64,000 nt of DNA from Vibrio vulnificus NBRC 15645 = ATCC 27562 (GTDB lineage: Bacteria; Pseudomonadota; Gammaproteobacteria; Enterobacterales; Vibrionaceae). A program made the position numbers and the translations under genes. Every line of letters begins with the position of its first letter. Position 1 is the stretch's first letter. Below the pieces are notes generated by a model that saw only the letters and a list, made by a program, of their open reading frames with translations, was not told where the DNA came from and ran no database searches. The stretch spans positions 310,001 to 374,000 of the forward strand of contig NZ_CP012881.1 of assembly GCF_002224265.1 (NCBI RefSeq). The letters are read 5' to 3'. Of this stretch, positions 57,661 to 64,000 are shown piece by piece.

Positions 57661-58281
57661 TTACTCAAATGGTGCTGGGTCACCAGAACCAATACGCGCA
57701 ACAACCGCATCACCTTCGCTAAAGTCAATCACCGTCGTTGGTTGCTCACCTAAGTAACCTCCGTTGAGAATCACATCAACCGCGTGTTCAAGTTTATCGC
57801 GGATCTCTTCTGGATCGGCTTCCGTTACCTCTTTGCCTGGCAAAATCAGTGAGGTAGACATCAGTGGCTCACCCAACGCATCAAGCAGATCTAGGGCAAT
57901 ACGGTTATCGGGTACACGAATACCTATGGTCTTACGCTTAGCGTTCATCAAACGACGCGGCACTTCTTTGGTCCCTTTAAAAATAAAGGTGTAAGGACCT
58001 GGAGTGTTGTTCTTTAACAAACGAAACGCTGTGTTATCCACACGTGCGTAGATGGACAATTCTGAAAGGTCACGGCACAACAGTGTGAAGTTGTGTTTTT
58101 CGTCTAAGCGACGGATCTGGCAAATTCTGTCTAATGCTTGCTTGTTTTCTAATTGACAGCCCAACGCGTATCCTGAATCGGTTGGATACACCACCACTCC
58201 GCCATTTCGAATGATTGCTACGGCTTGATTAATCAAGCGAGCCTGTGGGTTTTCTGGATGAACGTAAAAAAACTGGCTCAT
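57661..58281 (-). CDS. yciO: YciO (Sua5/YrdC/YciO family)
   Basis: The 206-residue protein has GGVVVYPTDSGYALGCQ and KKRRLDEKHNFTLL-type motifs (here CQIRRLDEKHNFTLLCRDLSEL) of the YrdC fold, which binds double-stranded RNA and nucleotides. YrdC itself makes threonylcarbamoyl-AMP for tRNA t6A; YciO is a related protein with a weaker or different role. It lies 30 bp after yciV on the same strand and next to trp, the conserved E. coli neighbourhood. Confidence 0.93.
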   Translation of the reverse strand: MSQFFYVHPENPQARLINQAVAIIRNGGVVVYPTDSGYALGCQLENKQALDRICQIRRLDEKHNFTLLCRDLSELSIYARVDNTAFRLLKNNTPGPYTFIFKGTKEVPRRLMNAKRKTIGIRVPDNRIALDLLDALGEPLMSTSLILPGKEVTEADPEEIRDKLEHAVDVILNGGYLGEQPTTVIDFSEGDAVVARIGSGDPAPFE

Positions 58282-58311
58282 GGTAATTCCTCATTATCGA
58301 ACCTCTCGGCT

Positions 58312-59193
58312 CTATAGCTCAGGGGCATTCGTAGACACGGTTTGCACTTTGTCTACCGGTTCTAAACCCCAATCTTTCCACACTGGTTCAACCCCCGCGG
58401 GTAACCAGAGGTTTCTTCCCAACTCCATCCACGGAGACGGATAATGAAAATCACTGCCTTGGGAAGCTAATAGTTTGTATTGTATTGCATAATCAGCCAA
58501 ATTGCGCCTTTCTTGCTGCGATTGTTGAGGCTGCGCCACTTCCATCGCATCGCCACCAGCCTCGGCAAACGCTTGCAACAATCGTTTCAACCATTTCGCC
58601 GTCAAGTTGTATCGCGCTGGGTGTGCAAGCACCGCTTGGCCCCCTGCGGCATGAATGGCTTTCACTGCGTCTTCGATTGAACACCAGTTTGGCGGAACGT
58701 AACCCGGATTATTGCGCGTTAAGTATTTTTTAAACACCTGCTGCATCGTTTTGGCATAACCATTATCCACCAGCCATTTGGCAAAATGAGCCCGGGTAAT
58801 CGGTGCGCCATCAGCGATTTGTCGCACCTCTTCGAGCACACCTTCCCGTGTCGCTTTTTGCAAACGTTGAGCAATCAACTCAGCGCGGCTAACACGATGT
58901 TCTTGTTGCTGCTCAATCAGTTGATTCAGTGTCATGTTGTTAGGATCAACATTTAAGCCCACGACATGGATGTCTTTATTCTGCCAAACCGTGGATATCT
59001 CAATGCCATTTATGATTTTAATTGGCAATTGCTTCTCATCGACATAACGATGCATTTCCGCCAACGCTTCTACCGTATCGTGATCGGTCACCGCGAGCAC
59101 ATCCAAGTCAAACGCTAGGGCTCGCTCGATGAGATCTTGGGGTGAAAAACGACCGTCCGAGGCCGTCGTGTGGCTATGTAAATCTATTCTCAT
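58312..59193 (-). CDS. rnm: PHP-domain phosphoesterase YciV (RNase AM type)
   Basis: The 293-residue protein starts [24 protein letters not shown], the PHP metal-binding motif, with VTDHDT, NGIEIST and [10 protein letters not shown], and the last histidine in [11 protein letters not shown]. coli YciV acts as a 5'-3' exoribonuclease that matures rRNA 5' ends and as a 3',5'-nucleotide bisphosphate phosphatase; the same is inferred here. It is divergent from the trp operon, as in E. coli. Confidence 0.93.
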   Translation of the reverse strand: MRIDLHSHTTASDGRFSPQDLIERALAFDLDVLAVTDHDTVEALAEMHRYVDEKQLPIKIINGIEISTVWQNKDIHVVGLNVDPNNMTLNQLIEQQQEHRVSRAELIAQRLQKATREGVLEEVRQIADGAPITRAHFAKWLVDNGYAKTMQQVFKKYLTRNNPGYVPPNWCSIEDAVKAIHAAGGQAVLAHPARYNLTAKWLKRLLQAFAEAGGDAMEVAQPQQSQQERRNLADYAIQYKLLASQGSDFHYPSPWMELGRNLWLPAGVEPVWKDWGLEPVDKVQTVSTNAPEL

Positions 59194-59211
59194 ATATTTG
59201 CTTCTAGGGGG

Positions 59212-59252
59212 TTGACTTTTTACCCTTGCACCAGTTAACTAGTACACAAATA
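59212..59252 (+). promoter_or_regulatory. trp promoter and TrpR operator
   Basis: TTGACT (59212-59217), a 17-bp spacer and TTAACT (59235-59240). The -10 region AGTTAACTAGTACACAA shares the core AGTTAACTAGTAC with the E. coli trp operator, so TrpR repression by tryptophan is likely. Transcription should start near 59247. Confidence 0.85.
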
Positions 59253-59278
59253 CAAAGTACCTGACTATAGGGCCGACC

Positions 59279-59404
59279 ATGTTACAAGAATTTAACCACA
59301 ACCAGAAAGCGAAACTTGTTCTGCATAACGAGAATGTTAATGCAGCAGAGCTCGCTTGGTGGCGCACTTGGACAAGTTCTTGGTGGGCTAACGTGTACTT
59401 TTAA
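59279..59404 (+). CDS. trpL: trp operon leader peptide
   Basis: A 41-residue frame, MLQEFNHNQKAKLVLHNENV at the start and AWWRTWTSSWWANVYF at the end, contains five tryptophans in twelve residues (WW, W, WW). An AGGG ribosome binding site precedes it. Position between promoter and attenuator and the Trp clustering identify it. It is much longer than the 14-residue E. coli TrpL, as in other vibrios. Confidence 0.92.
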   Translation: MLQEFNHNQKAKLVLHNENVNAAELAWWRTWTSSWWANVYF

Positions 59405-59450
59405 TAAAGAAAACGAATCACACAAAGCCCGCTAATCATGCGGGCTTTTT
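59383..59450 (+). terminator. trp attenuator
   Basis: The terminator hairpin AAGCCCGC-TAATCAT-GCGGGCTT with TTTTT is at 59424-59450. The competing antiterminator can form between GTGGGCT (59383-59389, overlapping the last Trp codons) and AGCCCGC (59426-59432). Confidence 0.85.
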
Positions 59451-59581
59451 ATTTTGTTGCACATCTCACAATCAACTGATTAAACATTCATCAAAACGAA
59501 CAAATTCTGCGTTGGGTGAACGTTTGCTTTGTGCGAGTATGTACAGCAGGAAGACAAAGAATTGAATAATAAGGAGGTCTT

Positions 59582-61147
59582 GTGAACAAGGCCATTAACA
59601 TCACCACACTAGGGCAGCTAGAGCTTTTGTCAACGACGGTTCCTTACCATTCGGATCCTACGCGCCTTTTTCATACTTTGTGTGAAAACAAACGCGATAG
59701 CTTACTGCTCGAATCGGCTGAAATCGATTCAAAACAAGATCTTAAAAGCTTACTGATTGTCGATTCCGCGGTACGTATGGTTTGCCATGGCCATGTGGTC
59801 ACCATGACTGCACTCAGTGACAACGGCAAAAATCTGTTAACCCATTTGACCAAGAATGTCGCGAAAGAGGTTGAACATCAGTTTGATGGACAACAACTTA
59901 CTCTCACCTTCTCAAGCCCAGATGACCGCCTCGATGAAGACTCACGCTTGCGTGAAGCCTCTAGTTTCGACGCGTTGAGACTGGTTCAACACAGCTTTGA
60001 TTTGACGGAAAAAGACAAGCACGCGATCTTTATCGGTGGTCTGTTTGCCTATGACTTAGTGGCCAACTTTGAACCACTGGGTGAGGCCCGCGCGATAAAT
60101 CAATGTCCTGACTACGTCTTCTACGTGGCAGAAACGCTGATGGTGGTCGATCACCAGACCGAGAGTTGCCATTTACAAGCAACGCTTTTTGCAGACGACT
60201 CACAAAAAGAAGCGCTAAATCAGCGTATTGAACAAATCCGCACTCTGTGTGCTACCCCGAAAGCGCTACCTAAAGCCATTCATCTCGATGAGGTTGAGGT
60301 CGATACCAACATCAGCGATGACGCCTTTTGCCAAGTGGTACGCGATCTAAAGCAATACGTTGTCAAAGGCGACATTTTCCAAGTCGTACCATCACGCCGC
60401 TTTACTCTGCCCTGCCCGTCACCGTTGGCGGCTTATAAAGAGCTCAAAGTCAGCAACCCGAGTCCTTACATGTTTTACATGCAAGATGAACTCTTTACGT
60501 TGTTTGGCGCATCACCGGAAAGCGCGTTGAAATATGAAACGCACACCAATCAAGTGGAAATCTACCCCATTGCAGGAACTCGACGCCGTGGCAAGCGAGC
60601 CAATGGTGAGATCGATTTCGACCTCGATAGCCGAATTGAACTCGAACTTCGCACCGACAAGAAAGAAAACGCCGAGCACATGATGTTGGTGGATCTCGCT
60701 CGAAATGATGTCGCACGCATTTCTCGCGCGGGGACGCGCCACGTCGCCGATTTACTTAAAGTAGACCGCTATAGCCATGTCATGCACCTAGTCTCGCGCG
60801 TTGTTGGACAATTACGTGACGATCTTGACGCACTACATGCCTACCAAGCGTGTATGAATATGGGCACATTAACGGGCGCTCCGAAAATTCGTGCCATGCA
60901 ATTGATTCGTGATGTTGAAGGGGCTCGCCGTGGCAGTTACGGTGGGGCTGTCGGTTACCTCACTGGCGAAGGGACACTAGATACCTGTATCGTGATTCGT
61001 TCGGCTTACGTTGAAAACGGCATTGCACAGGTGCAAGCCGGTGCCGGAGTGGTCTTTGATTCCTCCCCCCAAGCCGAAGCCGATGAGACGCGCGGCAAAG
61101 CTCAGGCAGTCATCTCTGCCATTCAGAAAGCCCACAAGGAGTCGTAA
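59582..61147 (+). CDS. trpE: Anthranilate synthase component I, GTG start
   Basis: TrpE uses ammonia or glutamine-derived nitrogen to make anthranilate from chorismate. The 521-residue protein has the LLESAEID segment (feedback site region), the chorismate-binding core with GDIFQVVPSRRF, PIAGTRRRG, ENAEHMMLVDLARND and GTLTGAPKIRAMQLI. The GTG at 59582 has a perfect AAGGAGGT ribosome binding site. trpG begins 2 bp after its stop. Confidence 0.97.
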   Translation: MNKAINITTLGQLELLSTTVPYHSDPTRLFHTLCENKRDSLLLESAEIDSKQDLKSLLIVDSAVRMVCHGHVVTMTALSDNGKNLLTHLTKNVAKEVEHQFDGQQLTLTFSSPDDRLDEDSRLREASSFDALRLVQHSFDLTEKDKHAIFIGGLFAYDLVANFEPLGEARAINQCPDYVFYVAETLMVVDHQTESCHLQATLFADDSQKEALNQRIEQIRTLCATPKALPKAIHLDEVEVDTNISDDAFCQVVRDLKQYVVKGDIFQVVPSRRFTLPCPSPLAAYKELKVSNPSPYMFYMQDELFTLFGASPESALKYETHTNQVEIYPIAGTRRRGKRANGEIDFDLDSRIELELRTDKKENAEHMMLVDLARNDVARISRAGTRHVADLLKVDRYSHVMHLVSRVVGQLRDDLDALHAYQACMNMGTLTGAPKIRAMQLIRDVEGARRGSYGGAVGYLTGEGTLDTCIVIRSAYVENGIAQVQAGAGVVFDSSPQAEADETRGKAQAVISAIQKAHKES

Positions 61148-61149
61148 AG

Positions 61150-61728
61150 ATGGCGGACATTGTATTTATCGATAACTTCGATTCATTTACTTACAACTTG
61201 GTTGATCAGTTCCGCTCTTTAGGCCACCAAGTAAAGATTTACCGCAATAGTATTGCCACAGACACTATTGTCGACGCGATTGAGCAACTCGAGCGCCCAG
61301 TGGTGCTGCTCTCTCCAGGGCCAGGCGCGCCATCAGAGGCGGGCTGTATGCCAGAGTTAATTGCTCGCGTCAAAGGCAAAGTCCCAGTGATTGGCATTTG
61401 TCTCGGCCATCAGGCAATTGTGGAAGCCTACGGCGGCACCGTGGCAGGCGCAGGTGAAATCATCCATGGAAAAGTCTCGATGATGGAGCACCAAAGCCAT
61501 GCGATTTATCAAGGGTTGCCATCCCCACTGGCGATTGCGCGCTACCACTCTTTGGTGGCAACACACGTACCGCAAACGCTGACCGTAACCGCCGAAGTGA
61601 ATGGCCTTGTTATGTCAGTGGTTAACGAAGAAGACAAGGTGTGCGGTTTTCAATTTCACCCCGAGTCCATCATGACGACACAAGGTGCGACGTTGTTAGC
61701 CAACGCGATTAACTGGGCATTAGCATAA
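61150..61728 (+). CDS. trpG: Anthranilate synthase component II (glutamine amidotransferase)
   Basis: The 192-residue class I amidotransferase has the nucleophile cysteine in GICLGHQAI, the histidine and glutamate in FHPESI, and LLSPGPGAPSEAG. In E. coli this domain is fused to TrpD; here it is a separate gene, as in other Vibrio. It is coupled to trpE (2-bp gap) and trpD. Confidence 0.97.
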   Translation: MADIVFIDNFDSFTYNLVDQFRSLGHQVKIYRNSIATDTIVDAIEQLERPVVLLSPGPGAPSEAGCMPELIARVKGKVPVIGICLGHQAIVEAYGGTVAGAGEIIHGKVSMMEHQSHAIYQGLPSPLAIARYHSLVATHVPQTLTVTAEVNGLVMSVVNEEDKVCGFQFHPESIMTTQGATLLANAINWALA

Positions 61729-61746
61729 GGATTGGGAGAAAAGATT

Positions 61747-62745
61747 ATGGAAGCCATCATCAACAAACTGTATCAGCAAGAATCTCTGACAGAGCAAGAA
61801 AGCCAGCAGCTTTTCGACACCATTATTCGCGGCGAGCTAGACCCTATTCTCATGGCTTCGGCCCTAACCGCGCTGAAAATCAAAGGGGAAACACCCGATG
61901 AAATTGCCGGTGCAGCCAAAGCGTTGCTTGCTAATGCTCAACCTTTTCCGCGTCCTGATTACGATTTTGCCGACATTGTGGGCACGGGTGGTGATGGCCA
62001 CAACACCATCAATATCTCGACTACCGCTGCCTTTGTGGCCGCGGCCTGTGGGTTGAAAGTCGCTAAACATGGTAATCGCAGCGTTTCAAGTAAATCAGGT
62101 TCTTCCGATCTACTTGATTCATTTGGCATCAACCTCGCGATGAGCGCAGAAGATACTCGCTCAGCCGTCGATAGCATTGGCGTCGCCTTTTTGTTTGCAC
62201 CTCAATACCATAGCGGTGTGAAGCACGCGATGCCTGTGCGCCAAACCATGAAAACGCGTACTATCTTCAATATCTTAGGCCCCTTGATTAACCCTGCGCG
62301 TCCTAACATCGAACTGATGGGTGTATATAGCCAAGAACTGGTTCGCCCAATCGCAGAAACCATGCTGAAAATGGGCATGAAACGTGCCGCGGTCGTACAT
62401 GGCAGCGGCTTGGATGAAGTCGCTATTCATGGCGACACCTTGGTCGCAGAAATCAAAGATGGCGTAATTCACGAATACACTCTCACCCCAGCCGACTTTG
62501 GCGTTAATACGCATCCATTGGAAGCGATTAAGGGGGGCGATCCTGAGGAAAACAAAGCCATCATCACGCACTTACTCACCGGAAAAGGAACGGAAGCTCA
62601 ATTGAGTGCCGTTGCCGTCAACGTCGCGCTACTCATGCGTCTTTTTGGTCACGAAGATCTCAAAGCCAATACGCAACAAGCGATCGACGCAATGAACTCT
62701 GGTAAAGCGTATCAACTGGTCGAAAAATTGGCTCAACACGCCTGA
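61747..62745 (+). CDS. trpD: Anthranilate phosphoribosyltransferase
   Basis: TrpD joins anthranilate to PRPP. The 332-residue protein has the family motif IVGTGGDGHNTINISTTAAFVAAACGLKVAKHGNRSVSSKSGSSD (about 73-117). I start at the ATG at 61747 with a GGGAGAA ribosome binding site; the frame opens with a TTG 15 bp earlier. It lies 18 bp after trpG, in the same operon. Confidence 0.96.
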   Translation: MEAIINKLYQQESLTEQESQQLFDTIIRGELDPILMASALTALKIKGETPDEIAGAAKALLANAQPFPRPDYDFADIVGTGGDGHNTINISTTAAFVAAACGLKVAKHGNRSVSSKSGSSDLLDSFGINLAMSAEDTRSAVDSIGVAFLFAPQYHSGVKHAMPVRQTMKTRTIFNILGPLINPARPNIELMGVYSQELVRPIAETMLKMGMKRAAVVHGSGLDEVAIHGDTLVAEIKDGVIHEYTLTPADFGVNTHPLEAIKGGDPEENKAIITHLLTGKGTEAQLSAVAVNVALLMRLFGHEDLKANTQQAIDAMNSGKAYQLVEKLAQHA

Positions 62746-62753
62746 GGTTTATG

Positions 62754-64000
62754 ATGACAAACAACAACGAAAAACTGTCAGAACACGTTTCTCTGCAGGA
62801 AGCACAAATGGCGGAAGTCCTAGCCAAGATAGTTCGCGATAAATACCAGTGGGTAGCAGAGCGTAAACAGGCGCAACCATTGGCCAGTTTCCAAGCCACG
62901 TTGACACCATCGGATCGCAGCTTTTACCAAGCCTTGCAGGGCCAACGCACGGTATTTATTACTGAATGTAAGAAAGCCTCTCCATCGAAAGGATTGATCC
63001 GTGAAGATTTCGACTTGGATTACATCGCGTCGGTGTACAACCACCACGCAGATGCGATTTCGGTACTCACCGATGAGAAATACTTCCAAGGCAGCTTCGA
63101 TTTTCTACCCCAAGTTCGTCAACAAGTGCGCCAGCCTGTGTTGTGTAAAGATTTTATGGTCGATAGCTATCAAGTTTATCTCGCTCGTCACTATCAAGCC
63201 GACGCCATTTTATTGATGTTGTCAGTCCTCAATGACGAGCAATATCAAACACTGGCGGATGTTGCCCACCAGTTGCAAATGGGTGTGCTGACAGAAATCA
63301 GTAATGACGAAGAGCTTGAGCGTGCTGTGAAGCTGGGGGCGAAAGTGATTGGTATTAACAACCGCAACTTACGAGACCTCACCACCGATTTGAATCGCAC
63401 CAAAGTACTCGCACCAACTTTGCGTCGCTTAGCACCAGAAGCGACTGTGATCTCGGAATCGGGCATTTACACCCACCAGCAAGTGCGCGATCTCGCCCAA
63501 TACGCTGATGGCTTTTTGATTGGCAGCTCGTTGATGGCAGAAAAAAACCTCGAGCTCGCGGTACGCAAAGTGACACTGGGTGAAAACAAAGTCTGTGGTC
63601 TCACTCATCCGGAGGAAGCCGCCAAAGCCTATCAAGCTGGCGCTGTCTTTGGTGGTTTGATTTTTGTAGAGCAATCCAAACGTGCTGTAAATATAGAGCA
63701 GGCAAGACTGACGATGAGTGGCGCTCCGCTCAATTATGTTGGCGTGTTCCAAAATCACCCCGTTACCTTGGTGGCCGAAACCGCAAACCAGCTCCAACTG
63801 CACGCGGTGCAATTACATGGCAACGAAGACGCCGATTACATCGCACAACTGCGCAAGCAACTCAACGAATCGATTGAGATTTGGAAAGCCTATGGCGTGA
63901 CCGACCAAGCACCGACCCTAATTACTCAAGACGTTGATCGTCACCTTTTCGATGCGCAAGTCGGCCAACAAAGCGGTGGAACAGGGACCACGTTTGATTG
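62754..64000 (+). CDS. trpCF: Fused indole-3-glycerol-phosphate synthase / phosphoribosylanthranilate isomerase, cut by window edge
   Basis: The frame runs from an ATG at 62754 (GAGG ribosome binding site; an adjacent ATG at 62751 is also possible) to the right edge without a stop, about 415 codons. The N-terminal half is TrpC: TVFITECKKASPSKGLI and LLMLSVLND, then VIGINNRNLRDL and ISESGIYT. The second half is TrpF: VCGLTHPEEA, and GGTGTTFDW at the edge, where most relatives have GGTGKTFDW. The two domains are fused as in E. coli. The last roughly 40 residues and trpB/trpA lie outside the window. Confidence 0.95.
   Translation, partial: MTNNNEKLSEHVSLQEAQMAEVLAKIVRDKYQWVAERKQAQPLASFQATLTPSDRSFYQALQGQRTVFITECKKASPSKGLIREDFDLDYIASVYNHHADAISVLTDEKYFQGSFDFLPQVRQQVRQPVLCKDFMVDSYQVYLARHYQADAILLMLSVLNDEQYQTLADVAHQLQMGVLTEISNDEELERAVKLGAKVIGINNRNLRDLTTDLNRTKVLAPTLRRLAPEATVISESGIYTHQQVRDLAQYADGFLIGSSLMAEKNLELAVRKVTLGENKVCGLTHPEEAAKAYQAGAVFGGLIFVEQSKRAVNIEQARLTMSGAPLNYVGVFQNHPVTLVAETANQLQLHAVQLHGNEDADYIAQLRKQLNESIEIWKAYGVTDQAPTLITQDVDRHLFDAQVGQQSGGTGTTFD

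Noticed and set aside
1..64000. CRISPR array, insertion sequence, integron or prophage
   Set aside because: No spaced direct repeats, transposase, integrase or phage gene were seen; gene order is that of a core chromosome.

Overview
The window looks like chromosome 1 of a Vibrio species, most likely close to V. vulnificus or V. parahaemolyticus. The evidence is Vibrio-type core proteins, a fused diaminobutyrate aminotransferase/decarboxylase next to carboxynorspermidine synthase and decarboxylase (the vibrio norspermidine pathway), a complete nrf nitrite-ammonification cluster, a trp operon with separate trpG and trpD, and a varA-uvrC-pgsA-tRNA cluster. Gene order is dense and mostly that of a conserved core chromosome. 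I see no insertion sequence, prophage, integron or CRISPR array. Species assignment is inference from gene content.

Layout: 1-3006 is a fatty-acid/phospholipid operon on the minus strand (yceD-rpmF-plsX-fabH-fabD, the last cut by the window edge). 3156-8498 holds maf (yceF), rluC and rne with a long leader. 8759-14519 holds a SulP anion transporter, a low-molecular-weight phosphatase, btuR/cobO, an AsmA-family protein and uridine kinase. 14693-18001 holds mrp/apbC and metG. 18146-19402 holds an unrecognised membrane-anchored protein and a probable 58-residue protein. 19519-27715 is the nrf locus: nrfB-C-D-E, a DsbE-like gene and nrfF on the minus strand, nrfA divergent on the plus strand, then a small membrane protein and an nrfG-like TPR gene. 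27861-37142 holds gyrA, ubiG, nrdA-nrdB-yfaE and a CinA-like gene. 37315-38933 holds a DUF3943 protein and a GcvR-like ACT protein. 38996-44347 is the norspermidine operon. 44937-48685 is four tRNA genes, pgsA, uvrC and varA/uvrY. 49042-59193 holds polB, a PTS-IIC/EAL fusion, a nucleotidyltransferase, yeiP, yciU, rluB, a small RTX protein, yciO and the PHP phosphoesterase yciV. 59212-64000 is the trp promoter, leader peptide, attenuator and trpE-G-D-C(F), cut at the right edge.

How the genes work together: the nrf genes form a periplasmic chain (NrfD quinol dehydrogenase, NrfC iron-sulfur protein, NrfB pentahaem carrier, NrfA nitrite reductase) plus a dedicated haem-attachment apparatus (NrfE, NrfF, DsbE-like, NrfG). 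Between nrfB and nrfA lie a perfect NarP/NarL-type 7-2-7 repeat, an FNR-like site and a perfect Fur-type 7-1-7 motif. The norspermidine operon makes diaminopropane from aspartate semialdehyde and couples it to a second aspartate semialdehyde to give norspermidine. It lies behind a roughly 390-nt upstream region rich in hairpins. nrdA carries a phased pair of NrdR boxes, and trp has both a TrpR operator and an attenuator.

Most of the window is ordinary core genome, and I do not see a clear new multi-gene system. The best leads are the hairpin-rich leader of the norspermidine operon, the Fur-like box at nrfB, the duplicated enolase-binding motif in RNase E, the PTS-IIC/EAL fusion, the possibly leaderless yceD mRNA, the small stand-alone RTX protein, and the unrecognised protein at 18317 with a sigma-54-like promoter next to the nrf locus.
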